From: Halobacterium rubrum | Lineage (GTDB): Archaea > Halobacteriota > Halobacteria > Halobacteriales > Halobacteriaceae | Assembly (NCBI RefSeq): GCF_021729015.1 | Contig: NZ_JAJQQZ010000005.1 | Coordinates: forward strand, 1-64,000 | DNA length: 64,000 nucleotides | Direction of reading: 5' to 3' | Made by a program: the position numbers and the translations under genes | The notes under the pieces: model-generated | Seen by the model: the letters and a program-made list of their open reading frames with translations, nothing else | The model's database searches: none | What the model was told of the DNA's origin: nothing | Shown here: piece by piece, positions 42,980 to 54,200 of the stretch | Position numbering within the stretch: position 1 is the first letter of the stretch | Layout: the number at the start of each line of letters is the position of its first letter

Positions 42980-44965
42980 ATGAACCGTCTCCCCGCGTCC
43001 GGTATCCGGGTCATTGCCTGCTGTTTAGTAGTGGGTTCGCTCATCACCGTCGGCGTTGCGACACCCGCTCACACGACTGCACAGGTCAATGGCATCTCGC
43101 ACAACGAATCGCTCTCGCTGTTCAGCCGGGACGTCGACGACCCGTCGGCCACCACTGAAACGCCGGCGTACGAGTCGCTGGTGCGAAATTCCTCCACTGA
43201 GAGCGCACTGGAATACTACCGGGACGGGGACATCGAGTACGCCGCCCCACCTGAACGTGCGGAGACCTGGACGGAGAACGCGTTCCAATCGCTTCCTGAG
43301 AGTACGCCCGCGACAGAATCCACGTACCCGGAGGGGGCGGAATTGAAGAATGGTTCGTTCATCCAGGAGGCCCACGTCACAGTGTTCAGCGTCTCTCCGA
43401 GCACGGTTCTGCATAGGGGAGACGAACAGGTGCGGCTAGTGGGCGAAGACGCGACCCTGGCCGCCTACGCCGACGCTCGGGTTGACTTACCGGAGTCCGA
43501 GGTCGTCGAGAATCCCGAACCCGGAATCGCCAAGAGAACTACGAACTGGACGCTCACTGGATTGGAAGTCACCGGCCTGACGCTTCGCGTCGACGGGGAG
43601 ACCGTCGGTTCGAGCGAACAATCCAAGGCCAAGCTCGATTTCCAAGTCGCTCACCGGGAACAAGCAGACGTCACCGTTCATGCGACCTTCAGAGCGAACC
43701 TGACGAAGACAATTACCGAGTGGGAGGAGGTCGAAGACGACTCCGATCAAACGAGCAGCGACGAGTCGGAGGCTGATAGCGGGTCAGGTGAGACGATTCG
43801 AGAGCCTGGGGAGACCCGGCGCGGCGGTTACACCCAATTCCCGGTTATCGGCATCCCAGGACGCCCATCCGACCCTGACCGCTCCGGTGAGCAGGAGACG
43901 GAAGAGGAGACCGGTCATGAAACGAGCTCGGAGTCCGGCGAGTCATCAGAGACGCTGGTTCAATCGGGAACCATCGAGAAAGTCGTCTCTGAGACGGTCT
44001 CGGTGGAGGATGGGATTAGCGTCGAGGGGTATGACATCAGTGATAGCCTCGACGGCGCGGTTCTCCAAAGGAACGGAGAACTGCGGCGGCTATCGCTTGA
44101 GTCGACGACTCCCGTTGCCAAATATAGTGTCAAAGCGAGTACGGCGGCGCGTCCCAGCACTGTTCAAACTCGGTGGCGGTTCTTCACGGCCCGGAATACA
44201 ACCTGGGAGACGCTGAAGACGGCCACTCCTTCCGACACGGAGACGACGTCGAGGACCACGGTCCCAGTTACGGTTCACGCGTTTCCGTCGAATAACTCGC
44301 TCTATACCCGAACCTACGGTGTTCAGCCGGTCACAAATGTCCAGCCGCTGTATGAGTTCGGTCAGCCGGCTACGTTGCCGGAGCACGTCAACGTCGACGC
44401 AGCGACGCAGCCGTACAAGTCTCACCAGCGAATCAAGGCCGACGTTCACCGCCTGGACCGAACCTACCCCGTCAGGGTTCAGGGGCTAGTGTCCGGCCAG
44501 ACAGCGACTCTGCAGTGGAGTGAGCTGTCGGAATCAGAGCTTCGGCCGGTGGACCTGTCGTTGTCTGTCATCAAGAAGAGTGGGCAGCAGACGACTCTAC
44601 GCGCTACAGCCCTTGATGGGGTTACTGGAGAACCCCTCCCAGAGGAGGCGTCCGTTCGCACCGTCACTATCGCATACGGCTCGCAACACAAACATGTTGA
44701 ACTGAACGAAGACGGTGTCGGAACCGTCGCGATAGATTACTCCGGCGTCTTTGAAGCACGTTACACCCCAGGAGTATGGGCGGGCACAGGTGGCGAGATC
44801 GTGTACGAGCACACGCGAGCGACTGCCAGAAGGACCCCGATGAAAGACGTCGGCGGTATCCTGGGTGAAGCAATCCGTGCAGCAGCCTGGATAGCGCCGC
44901 TCTACTTCGTGTACCGGTTGTCGCAGCTCGCTGGCCAACTCATCACCCTGGAGGACCTCACATGA
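42980..44965 (+). CDS. Secreted single-anchor protein of the T4SS operon
   Basis: A 661-residue protein with an N-terminal signal (about residues 8-33), a long beta-rich outer domain with NxS/T sites, an acidic low-complexity stretch (about 250-320) and a C-terminal membrane helix (about 630-650). It is anchored outside the cell. No family was recognised; it may be a cell-contact or mating-pair protein. Its stop overlaps the next ATG. Confidence 0.55.
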   Translation: MNRLPASGIRVIACCLVVGSLITVGVATPAHTTAQVNGISHNESLSLFSRDVDDPSATTETPAYESLVRNSSTESALEYYRDGDIEYAAPPERAETWTENAFQSLPESTPATESTYPEGAELKNGSFIQEAHVTVFSVSPSTVLHRGDEQVRLVGEDATLAAYADARVDLPESEVVENPEPGIAKRTTNWTLTGLEVTGLTLRVDGETVGSSEQSKAKLDFQVAHREQADVTVHATFRANLTKTITEWEEVEDDSDQTSSDESEADSGSGETIREPGETRRGGYTQFPVIGIPGRPSDPDRSGEQETEEETGHETSSESGESSETLVQSGTIEKVVSETVSVEDGISVEGYDISDSLDGAVLQRNGELRRLSLESTTPVAKYSVKASTAARPSTVQTRWRFFTARNTTWETLKTATPSDTETTSRTTVPVTVHAFPSNNSLYTRTYGVQPVTNVQPLYEFGQPATLPEHVNVDAATQPYKSHQRIKADVHRLDRTYPVRVQGLVSGQTATLQWSELSESELRPVDLSLSVIKKSGQQTTLRATALDGVTGEPLPEEASVRTVTIAYGSQHKHVELNEDGVGTVAIDYSGVFEARYTPGVWAGTGGEIVYEHTRATARRTPMKDVGGILGEAIRAAAWIAPLYFVYRLSQLAGQLITLEDLT

Positions 44966-45093
44966 CCGCGACCAACAGCCACAGCAAGGTACAATTCGAC
45001 ATCACGGAACAGTCCGTCAATCGCCAGAGCACGACCCGAGCGGCTGGCCGAACAGCCCCGGGGCATCAGGACCGGAGGTGGTTCCAATGGTGA
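44962..45093 (+). CDS. 43-residue ORF bridging two T4SS genes
   Basis: ATG 44962 overlaps the previous stop (ATGA). The ORF encodes MTATNSHSKVQFDITEQSVN and ends RRWFQW, its TGA lying inside the next gene (start ATG 45087). Tight coupling on both sides suggests it is translated. It is basic and has no recognisable domain. It may only pass ribosomes on to the next gene. Confidence 0.45.
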   Translation: MTATNSHSKVQFDITEQSVNRQSTTRAAGRTAPGHQDRRWFQW

Positions 45094-46229
45094 ACATCCC
45101 GGGAATCGGCATCCCGAATAAGCCGCTCAAGTGGCTCGCCGACAAACTCGTGGGTGGAGCCATTGACGCCGTCGAGAATGTCTGGAGAGGATTCACTGAG
45201 TGGTTCTTCAACATCCGAATCCCCCAGACGGATGGGCCGTTCATCTTCGGCGAACCGACCTGCGCTGGCGAGTCCATCTGTGAGATCGCGGCTATCCAAG
45301 ACCAGGTGTGGTTCGGTGAAATGACCGGCCTGATGCTGTTCACACTCTACCTACTGTTCCAGATTCGCGTTGCCGGGGCTCTCGCAGGGTTCGGGTCTCG
45401 CTACGAGATGCGGAAGCAGCGGAAAGAGATTATTCGGGGCGCGTTCCTCATCATCGGCTGGTATCCCCTCGCCCTGGGGACATGGGCGCTCTCCAACTGG
45501 ATGGCGCTTGAGCTCGCCCCTGATGTCGGAGAGTTCGCCAACGCGATGGCGCAGTTCGCGACCTCGAGCGCGATTACTGCTGCTGTCTCCGGTCCCCTGG
45601 GCTGGTTGATCATCGGAATTACCGCCCTTCTCGCATTAGTGCTGAAGCTGCTCTTCGAGATTCGGCCGCTGTTGTTCTTCTTCTACCTGGCCCTCGGCCA
45701 GTTTTTCTTGGTTCTCCGATACAGCGGCCTCCCGGTAGCCAAGACCATCGGCTCACGGGCGCTGACACGCCTGGTTCCGGTCTGCTTGATGCCGATTCCA
45801 ACCCTCGGAATGGCGAAGCTGTATTCCTGGATCTTCATCGACACGACCGGTGGCGTCACGGCAGGGACAGTCTCTGGGAACGTGCTGATGCTCGCGTTCC
45901 TCGCCATTTCGCTGTGGGCGACGTGGCGGATGTTCAAGTTCGCGTCTCCCCGGACGGCAGCCGCCATCGGAGGGACAGCGAAAATGACCGCAGGCGTAGC
46001 CGCTGGCGGGGCTATCGTGGCATCTGGCGGGAGCTCCTACCTCGGAGCACAGGCTGTCTCTGGAAACACCGGTCGCGCCGCACTGTTGCACGCCGCGAGA
46101 CAGCCCGGAAACATCCGTAACGCCGCCAGTAACGCCTCACAAGCTGTGTCGAATGCGCGGGATTCCGTCCGGCGTACAGAGAACAACCCAGACAACGACC
46201 CCCTCGACCCCTGGGGTCACAACCAGTAA
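45087..46229 (+). CDS. VirB6/TrbL-like polytopic membrane protein
   Basis: A 380-residue protein with about six membrane segments between residues 80 and 325 (MTGLMLFTLYLLFQI, ITAAVSGPLGWLIIGITALL, LLFFFYLALGQFFLVL and others) and a disordered C-terminal tail. The size and layout fit the VirB6/TrbL channel component. No sequence-level proof is possible by eye. It precedes the PrgI-like and VirB4 genes, as in Gram-positive-type T4SS operons. Confidence 0.55.
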   Translation: MVNIPGIGIPNKPLKWLADKLVGGAIDAVENVWRGFTEWFFNIRIPQTDGPFIFGEPTCAGESICEIAAIQDQVWFGEMTGLMLFTLYLLFQIRVAGALAGFGSRYEMRKQRKEIIRGAFLIIGWYPLALGTWALSNWMALELAPDVGEFANAMAQFATSSAITAAVSGPLGWLIIGITALLALVLKLLFEIRPLLFFFYLALGQFFLVLRYSGLPVAKTIGSRALTRLVPVCLMPIPTLGMAKLYSWIFIDTTGGVTAGTVSGNVLMLAFLAISLWATWRMFKFASPRTAAAIGGTAKMTAGVAAGGAIVASGGSSYLGAQAVSGNTGRAALLHAARQPGNIRNAASNASQAVSNARDSVRRTENNPDNDPLDPWGHNQ

Positions 46230-46238
46230 TCCAGACCA

Positions 46239-47351
46239 ATGGCAGAACACCACCCAGACAGAGCGATTCTCAGCGAGAACGACAAGCAGCAAGTCGTCCC
46301 AATCCTCGGGATAGCGATTGCCGAAGGAAAATTCGTCGCCGGATGTGTGCTCGTCGGCCTGGTCCTCCAGTCGTTCGCCGGCGGTGGCATCCTCTTCTAC
46401 CCGATAGTCGGGGGGAGCCTGTTCGTGGCTCTGACCGCAGTCTACGCGAGCCCGAGCCACGTCCTCACCTACCGGTTCCTACAGGACGTGGCGGACTACC
46501 TCTGGCGTCCCTCCCGTCTCTTCGCGGCGAGCTCCGAGGCGCCGAGGAACATGAAGAACGAGGGGGGTCTCGCGAATTACACCCCGTTCGAGCCGGACAC
46601 CACCACGCAGGACCTGACGAACATCAAGCAGGCGTGGACTGGGGCTGGAGCGGTCCTTCGGAGCGACAATCGTCTGGAGGCCGTTGTGGAGCTGCAAGCG
46701 GACAATATGGACTTCGCTCAGGCGCAGGAATGGGCGAGCCGCCAGGAGATAGGGCAGGAGTTCGCGAACAAGAGCCTAGACGGCTCGCTCAAGTTCGCTG
46801 GAACGACGGAGTCCTTCGAGATCGACGACGTCGTGAATCGGTTGGAGGACCGTCTGAATGACCCCGAAATTCGGGAATCGCCGACCAAACGGGCGTTGCT
46901 GGAAGAATACCGCCAGCGCCGGCCAGAAGAAATCGAGGACCGCGGAACCCAGACTGTCCGCTCCTTCCTGATCGTGACGGTGAAAAAGAAGGAAGTGACG
47001 GACAACTACCAGGGGGAGCCAGGGCCGGCAGAGAAGCTGGGTCGTATCCCTCTACTCGGGCGGCTGTTCTCCCCGTTCACGACCACTACCAGAGACCTCA
47101 CCGAGCAGGAACTGCATGGGGAGATGCTGGACGAACTGGACCGTCGAGTCCACGAGGAGATTATGACTGAGTTCGTCCAGAAGATGCCGGGATTCTCGGC
47201 ACGGCGTCTGAGCACGCTCGAGATGTTCACTCTGAACGCCCGGTTCTGGAACGGGAACAAGCCGGTCTACGACGACCTGGAGGACGTTGTGTCGAATCAG
47301 GCCGTGAAAGCACGTCAGCGGCGCGGTCAGCGCGGGGGTGGTGCAGAATGA
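46239..47351 (+). CDS. PrgI/VirB3-like membrane protein
   Basis: A 370-residue protein. Two adjacent N-terminal membrane helices (about 30-70) after a charged start resemble PrgI/VirB3, and the following soluble part resembles the N-terminal domain of VirB4-type ATPases. The domain may have been split from the ATPase encoded next (overlap ATGA at 47348). This arrangement, VirB3 and VirB4 N-domain fused, is inferred from position and topology. Confidence 0.5.
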   Translation: MAEHHPDRAILSENDKQQVVPILGIAIAEGKFVAGCVLVGLVLQSFAGGGILFYPIVGGSLFVALTAVYASPSHVLTYRFLQDVADYLWRPSRLFAASSEAPRNMKNEGGLANYTPFEPDTTTQDLTNIKQAWTGAGAVLRSDNRLEAVVELQADNMDFAQAQEWASRQEIGQEFANKSLDGSLKFAGTTESFEIDDVVNRLEDRLNDPEIRESPTKRALLEEYRQRRPEEIEDRGTQTVRSFLIVTVKKKEVTDNYQGEPGPAEKLGRIPLLGRLFSPFTTTTRDLTEQELHGEMLDELDRRVHEEIMTEFVQKMPGFSARRLSTLEMFTLNARFWNGNKPVYDDLEDVVSNQAVKARQRRGQRGGGAE

Positions 47352-49633
47352 GTGTCCCGCTCTCGTTGCCAGGACCGCGGGTCGGACCCGAGATTCCGCC
47401 GGGCCTCTGGAACACGATCTTCGGGGCGCTACCCGGTGTCGAACCAGTCACCGGTCCGACTCCGCTTCCGGCTGTCGCGATTCTCGGTGCCGTCCTCGCC
47501 GGAGCCATCGTGATCCAGGGCTACAGATGGGTGAGCGGTCCTAGCCCCGATGGAGACGAAGAAGTCCGGGAAGCGACGCTATCGGGGATGCTCCAGGAGG
47601 AAAACCGTCGGAGTGGTGCAGAGGCGGAGGCTGGCTCTACTCTCGGAGAGGAGGTGGGGCCGGGGGACACGAACGCCGGCGCCGGGGAAACGTTCGCGGA
47701 CATTTCCGAGGACCACAACGACCTGATGGCGGCCGCCGGCGTCGACGAAAGTCTCCGTCACGTCGAAATGGCGGGCGAGTACGTCAAAGTCCTCCACGTC
47801 CAGGGGAGCAGAGACGAGCCGACTGACGGGTTCCTCAGCCCCCTCTGGGAGCTCACCGACGCCCGGTTCGACTTTACGGCATACGTCAACGAGAAGAACC
47901 AAAACCGCGCTCGAGAGAACCTCCGCGACCGCGCCGACGACCTGCGAGTCGACGCGGATTCGGAAGACTCGTCGCGAGCGTACCACCTCCAGAAGGAGGC
48001 AGACTGGGCCCAACAGGTCCACGAAGCGGCCGAGAGTGGAACCACCGTGTTCGACCTCTCTGTCTGGGTCACAGTCCGTGGTGACTCGCTGGAGGAACTC
48101 GAGGAGAACGAGCGGAAGGTTCGGAAGGCACTGCGAGAGTACCCGGCATCGGTCGTCCCGAAAACCCCCATCGGGAAGCAACTCCCCGCGCTTCAGAGCG
48201 CGGCGCCGCTCGGACAGGACGAGCTCGGTGAGCGCGACCCGAAATACTACAATCTGCAGGCGATGGCGGGTGGCATCGGCGCGATGCTCGGGTCGCCCAC
48301 GAACCCGACGTTCACCGAATCGTCTGGTATCGAAGTCGGGAAGCACAAGTCGACTCAGACACCGGTCATCGTCGACCCGACCGAGCGTGAGAACGGCCAT
48401 GCGTGGTTCGTGATTGCGGACGTCGGCTCCGGGAAGTCCGTCAACGGGAAGACGGTGTTCCAGCGGCTCATCACGCAACGTCAGGACACGCAGGGTGTCG
48501 TCCTAGAACCGCTAGGAAACTGGAAGGGGACAGCCGATGCGCTCGATGCTGAGCACGTCGTGATCGGCGGCGATAAGGGCATCAACCCGATGGAGATTCG
48601 GCCGACTCCCGAGCGAGTCCGTCGGAACATGGCCGCCGGTGAGACACCGCTCGCCAGTAAGAAGGAGGGCGTCATCTCGTTCTTCAAGAACTTCTTTGCG
48701 ATGCGGGGGCTGGACAACCAGTTCGCGGAACGCCGGGCCGTGTTCGAGAGTAGTGTCGCTGACGCCTATGACGCAGCCGGAATCACCGAGGAGTTAGACA
48801 CCCACGGTCGGGACAGCCCTACGATTCAGGGCGAACTCCGGGAGGCGCTCAGAGACCGCGAGCAGAATCCCCACGACTACGCGGAGTCCGAAAATCGTGC
48901 GGAGAAGCTCAAAGACGACTCGTCGTGGCTGCTCAGTAACCTCAAGCCGTTCATGGAGGACGGCCAGTACGAGAACCTTGGCCGCGAGAGCGAAATCGAC
49001 CTCCACGGCAGCGAGACCGTGTATCTCGATCTCGGTCAGTCAGAAGGCGAGGTCTCAGAGAAGGCCGCCCTCACGATGCAGTTGCTCGTGCTGGAGGTCT
49101 ACGAGATGGCAAAGCAGACGGACGACTGGCTGGTGTTCGCGATGGACGAGTTCAGGTACATCCTGCGGGACGCCGCGAACCTCGAGTTCATGGAGACGCT
49201 GTTCCGTCACCACCGCCACCAAGGCATCATCCCGATTCTGATGACGCAGACTGTCGACGAGTTCCTCGAGCATCGTGAATCCGAGGCCATCCTGGACCAG
49301 TGTACGATCAAGCAATTCCTGGCTCTGGACGGGATGGACAAGGAAATTGCCGAGGAGTTCCGCCTGAACAGCGCCCAGGCGAAGTTCGTCGGGCAGGAAG
49401 CGGAACCGGGCAGCGAATCGCTGGGGTACGCTGACTCGCTACTCGGCATCGACGGAGACTGGAGGCAGGTCGAAGTCCACACGCTCCCAGAAGAACACAA
49501 GGTCGTCGACCGCGAGGACGATGCAGACGAGCCGCTACCAGGCGAAGAGCCCACGGACGTCGGTACAGCCTCGCAGCGCGACGACCGAGCGGCCACGGTA
49601 GAGACCGACGGCGGCCGGGAGGTGTCCGACTGA
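47348..49633 (+). CDS. VirB4-like conjugation ATPase
   Basis: A 761-residue HerA/FtsK-superfamily ATPase. A membrane helix lies near residues 38-57. Walker A HAWFVIADVGSGKSVNGKT is near residue 355-375 and Walker B DDWLVFAMDEFRYILRD near 595. The sensor-like segment HHRHQGIIPILMTQTVDEFL follows, as in VirB4/TraC. It should energise T4SS assembly and substrate transfer. Start and stop overlap the neighbours. Confidence 0.8.
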   Translation: MSVPLSLPGPRVGPEIPPGLWNTIFGALPGVEPVTGPTPLPAVAILGAVLAGAIVIQGYRWVSGPSPDGDEEVREATLSGMLQEENRRSGAEAEAGSTLGEEVGPGDTNAGAGETFADISEDHNDLMAAAGVDESLRHVEMAGEYVKVLHVQGSRDEPTDGFLSPLWELTDARFDFTAYVNEKNQNRARENLRDRADDLRVDADSEDSSRAYHLQKEADWAQQVHEAAESGTTVFDLSVWVTVRGDSLEELEENERKVRKALREYPASVVPKTPIGKQLPALQSAAPLGQDELGERDPKYYNLQAMAGGIGAMLGSPTNPTFTESSGIEVGKHKSTQTPVIVDPTERENGHAWFVIADVGSGKSVNGKTVFQRLITQRQDTQGVVLEPLGNWKGTADALDAEHVVIGGDKGINPMEIRPTPERVRRNMAAGETPLASKKEGVISFFKNFFAMRGLDNQFAERRAVFESSVADAYDAAGITEELDTHGRDSPTIQGELREALRDREQNPHDYAESENRAEKLKDDSSWLLSNLKPFMEDGQYENLGRESEIDLHGSETVYLDLGQSEGEVSEKAALTMQLLVLEVYEMAKQTDDWLVFAMDEFRYILRDAANLEFMETLFRHHRHQGIIPILMTQTVDEFLEHRESEAILDQCTIKQFLALDGMDKEIAEEFRLNSAQAKFVGQEAEPGSESLGYADSLLGIDGDWRQVEVHTLPEEHKVVDREDDADEPLPGEEPTDVGTASQRDDRAATVETDGGREVSD

Positions 49634-51201
49634 TGGCGGACCTCGGCAGTGGTGATGTTCGCGAGAAACTGGTGGGCTTGTTCACGGACAAGACCGCAGC
49701 GTATCCGGCACGAGAGCTCACCGGCGAGGACTACGAGGCGTATCAGACGGCTATCTCGGAGTTCCAGGCCGACGATGGACCGCTCCTGAACGTCCGGCCG
49801 CCCCGGGAAAACGACCATATCAACGCTGGTATCGACCTCTTGGAGACGATTCACCAGCCGAACGCCGAGCGGGTTGGTGTTCCATCGAACCTGCTGACTC
49901 AGCTTGTGGGGTTAGACCGGCTGGCCGGCATCCAGACGAACCCCGAAACCCATGCTCACGAAATTTGGTATGAGGATTCGAAGGTTCAGTTCTTCTACCG
50001 CCCGCAGTCCGACATTTCCGGCGACCAGTTCCGGCGCCAGATACGGAACAGCTACAAGAATGCCGACGTCAGTGAGTCGGCCAAGCCGTTCCCGGATCTC
50101 TACGAGGGGGACTACGTCGCGGCTGCCACTCTGGACCTGAAACGGCCTTTCTACTACCCCATCAAGAGCGAGCTGACCACCAACCACGGTGGCGAGGAGT
50201 TCGAACGCGACCCGTACGCGGACATCACCTCCGACATGGTCGTCGAGGAAGACACCACCTCGGACGGCCACCGCGTCACCGGCGACGAATGTACGGTGAT
50301 GATCCAGACGCTGTTCGAGGCCGCTCGCGACGTCTGGAGTAAGCAACGCCCTTGGGGGAAAGACGTCGACACAGTCGCCCATCAGGTCAAAGAGGGGCGG
50401 CTTAAGGGGAACATGGTCAAAGGCTACCGGATGCAGGATTCGGGGTCGAAGGACAAGACCGCGGCCAAGATCATCGAGAAGCAGCGGGGGATGAAAGGCT
50501 ACTACGCGACCGTTCGCGTCGTCGGGTTCAGTCCCTACAAAGAGATTGCAGAGCGGCGTGTCCGGACCATCGCGACGGACATGGAGAAATACTACAACTC
50601 GTTCACGGAACAAGGCCTTGAGCCGTCTCGAGTCCCTCCCAAGGACATCGTCGACGTACTGTCGTCGACGGTGAAGCGAGAACACTCCATCGGCGTTACC
50701 GACCGGTACTCGGGGGACAAGTTCCTCCAGCCTGTCGCCGCCTTGGGTGGCCTCGCTCACCTCCCGAACGCTGACATCAACACGCCTGCAGTCGATTGGG
50801 CGAAGCAAGAATCCGGCGCAGGGGTGCCGGCCGACTCCACCCAGTTCGAGGAAATCAAGCACGGCGACGAGGAGGACGACAGCCGCCGGGCCTGGAAGAC
50901 TGCGAACGAGGGTGGCAACCGGCCGGAGCATATGTCCGGAACCACACCGCCAGGCACTGACTCCCGTGACAACAACGGCGAGCAAGAGAACGACGTCGAC
51001 GGAGACGGCGCCGACGGAGATGGCGACGAGGCGAGTGACGACCAGGCCTTCGGCGGGGACAACGCCATCGAGGAGAACCAGGGAGAAGGAGAGGTCGACG
51101 ACGAGGATTCGGTGTCAGAAGCCGACGATACCAGTGAGGACGACGACTGGATGCAGCCGGAAACGCCGCCGAAAGACTCGCCCCGGCGGGGAGGCCGATA
51201 G
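49633..51201 (+). CDS. T4SS-associated protein with acidic tail
   Basis: A 522-residue soluble protein. The first 390 residues are mixed alpha/beta (LTQLVGLDRLAGIQTNPETH, FYRPQSDISGDQFRRQIRNS) and may correspond to the N-domain of a HerA-type ATPase without the motor. The last 130 residues are Asp/Glu-rich and disordered. It lies between the VirB4 and VirD4 genes with ATG overlap (TGATG). It could link the two ATPases; no family was recognised. Confidence 0.5.
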   Translation: MADLGSGDVREKLVGLFTDKTAAYPARELTGEDYEAYQTAISEFQADDGPLLNVRPPRENDHINAGIDLLETIHQPNAERVGVPSNLLTQLVGLDRLAGIQTNPETHAHEIWYEDSKVQFFYRPQSDISGDQFRRQIRNSYKNADVSESAKPFPDLYEGDYVAAATLDLKRPFYYPIKSELTTNHGGEEFERDPYADITSDMVVEEDTTSDGHRVTGDECTVMIQTLFEAARDVWSKQRPWGKDVDTVAHQVKEGRLKGNMVKGYRMQDSGSKDKTAAKIIEKQRGMKGYYATVRVVGFSPYKEIAERRVRTIATDMEKYYNSFTEQGLEPSRVPPKDIVDVLSSTVKREHSIGVTDRYSGDKFLQPVAALGGLAHLPNADINTPAVDWAKQESGAGVPADSTQFEEIKHGDEEDDSRRAWKTANEGGNRPEHMSGTTPPGTDSRDNNGEQENDVDGDGADGDGDEASDDQAFGGDNAIEENQGEGEVDDEDSVSEADDTSEDDDWMQPETPPKDSPRRGGR

Positions 51202-54200
51202 ATGAGGCTGAGAGACAAGCTCGGGTTTGGCGGCGGCTCAGAAGACGAACTCGCGATGGTTTCGCTCACCGAGGACGAGCTCGCGGACCTCCGGGGCCGA
51301 GTGAACGAACTGAGTCTCGAGATCAAGGGAAAGCGGTTCCCCGCAGAGGTGAACCGGACAGCTAGCCAGAAGGTCGAGCAGATCGCGCACTCGGCGGCGG
51401 AAGTCACATCGGCCGAGCTTCCATACCCTGACCCGGCGCAAAATCCCCGGACAGAAGACCTCGCTGCCGCTCTGAACAACCTCGCCGGGTCACTCGTTCC
51501 GGAGGTAGTTCGTGACTCGGTCTCCGAGCGGGAAGTTGAGCAGTTCCAGCACCACGTCGACGATACTCTCGCTCTCGTTCGGGACGCAGAGGAGCTGGAC
51601 CACGTCATCCACGAGTTCGACGTCATCACGAAGTATCAAAAGGACCTCCAGGCGGACGCCGAACGCACTGACCTAGACCGCGACGAAGTTCCCCCTGGGG
51701 ACCGGGAAGACATCTACGCGGGCCCTCGTGTTCGCGAGAAGTTCGACAAAGCAGCGGAGAACCCCGACTGTCCGCTCTGGGTCGGGACCGGGACTCGTAC
51801 CGGCCGAGACGCGAGCATCGAGAAACACCACCTGCGCCGCCACCAGGGCGTCTTCGGGATCACTGGCCACGGCAAGAGTACGTACCTGACGAACGCAGCG
51901 TACCAACTCGCACGTGCCGGCAGCGGCCTCTGCTTCATCGACCCGAAGGGTGACGACTCCGAGCGCCTCATGGAAATCCTCCCGGAAGACCGGATAGACG
52001 ATGTCGTCTGGCTGGAACCCGGGGGAAGCCACGAGTACATCTCCGGCTTCAACTTCATCAACGTCGGTCTAGACCCCGACGACCCGAACTTCGACACTGC
52101 GCTCTCGGCGCTCATCGAGGACCTCGTCGCCCTGCTCGGCGCAGGCGACTACTGGGGGCCCCGGATGGACCGCGTGTTCCGCACGCTCGTTCGCGCCATG
52201 AACGAGTACAACCGCCGGTTCCCCGAGAAGCGAGACCTCAATCTGGTGGACCTGTATTATGTCTTGAAGTCCCCAGAGTCCCGCCACGAGTTCCACTACC
52301 GAATCAAGTCCGCGGGCATCCACTTCGTCGAGGATTATCTTGAGGACATCGCTGAATTCGACGACGGCGATCTGGAGCCGCTCCTTGGTCGGTTCCAGCA
52401 GTGGGTTCAGGACCGCATGGCCCGCCGGATGATTGGCTTCCGGGACTCCGACGTGAACATCCAGAAGGTCGTGGAGGAGGGCAAAATCCTCATCGTCCGG
52501 ATGGGCGGCCAGCCGAAGGAGCTCAAGCGGATGCTCGGCATGGCGGTCCTCCGGCGTATCTGGTCGACCATCCGCTCGCGTGCCGAAATGGACGAGTGGG
52601 AGCGCGACCAGTTCTACACCTTTGTCGACGAGTTCGACAACATCGCGAAGACGGGCGAGGCGATCCCGACGATGCTCTCCGAGTCTCGGAGTCTTGGGAT
52701 GGGGCTGACCTTCTGTTGTCAGTACCCGAGCCAACTCCCCGAGGACATCGTGGACGCCATGATGGTGAACTGCGACACGATGCTGTCGTTCAACCCCGGT
52801 TCGAAAAAACAGGCGCGTATCATCGGGCCGAAAATCGGGAAGGACTCACAGCCGCTGTTGGACGAGTCGCCATTCCACCTCTGGATGCGTATTACTATCG
52901 ACGAGACGAACGAACGCAGCGACCCATTCCGGGTCTACACGCACCCACCATATCCCCCGCGTCGGGGTCGCGAGGAGCGCGACGCCGAAATCATGCGGAG
53001 TCTCGAGAAGTACGGGAAGCCGGAACCCACGGACTCCGAGGAGAAACGCGCCCTACTCTACAACAGGGGGAACGGCCCCTGGGAGTCCGGTCTCGGGAGA
53101 GACCTCGTCCAGGCGATTTCCGAAGGGGAAGACCCCCTTATCGAGATCGCGAAACAGGAGCTTCGGCAGGCCTACCAAGACGGCGAGCTCGTCACTGGCG
53201 AACCAAATTTGAGCACGTCGAAGGGGGACGAGGCCAGCCCTTCCCAGTCACAGTCTCTGTCTGCAACGGGAGCTGGAGGCGAGGACGAGCCGACTGATGC
53301 AGAGCGCCTCGCAGAGGACTACCAGACGGACATCTTCGAGTCTATCTGGGCAGCGCGTTTGCAGGCCGGGCTCGAGCCCGGTGAGACCGTGCCCTACGAG
53401 GCAGCGGAGCAAGAGATCGAGCGTCGTCTCGGCGACACTGGCTACCTCTCGCAACTCTCAAACGCCATCGAGAAGCTACCAGGCGACCACGTCATCCGGG
53501 AACGGAACGATGGAGAGCTCCACCTTGGCCTGACCGCGCGTGGTCGAGGCGAAGTGACGCACCAAGACACCGGTAGTTCCGGGTCTGGCGGTGGCGAAGA
53601 CCATCGGTGGGTCCTCAGTCAGGTGTTCGTCGCGTTCACGCGCCTTGGCTACCTCACCACCCTCCCCGAGCAGGAAGGTGAGGAACAGCCAGACGGACTC
53701 TCGAAAGCCCCGATTGACGTCACCGACGTCGACGACGACCTCTCACCGAACGAGATGATGGCGGCGATGGAGGACCGCCGAGAGGAACTTCGAGAGGAGT
53801 ATCCCGGCGTCTGGAATCTCGCCGGCGCCGACAACGTCAGCATCGAGGCTGAAACGAGCACGTTCACGTACCCGTTCCAGACGTTCCGGAACCTCGGGAA
53901 AGCGATGGAGAGCGGCGACCTCTGTGTGTTCGCGACGAAAGACGGCCGCGCAGATCATGGAGACTTCGGCCACTACGGCCGGCGCCTTGAACAGGTCCTC
54001 TATGACACGACCGGCCCCCTCCGTGGCGGCAACAAGACCATCCACCACGACCGGTTGACGCTGATGAAGCACCGCGACGACCAGGACCGAGAGCGGTTCT
54101 ATACGCAGGGGTCACACTACAAGGTCGACGACGGGTCGAAGGCCTTGCGGCCGCGGCGTGACGACCAGTACGATTCGACGGCTTGGTATCGGGACCCCGG

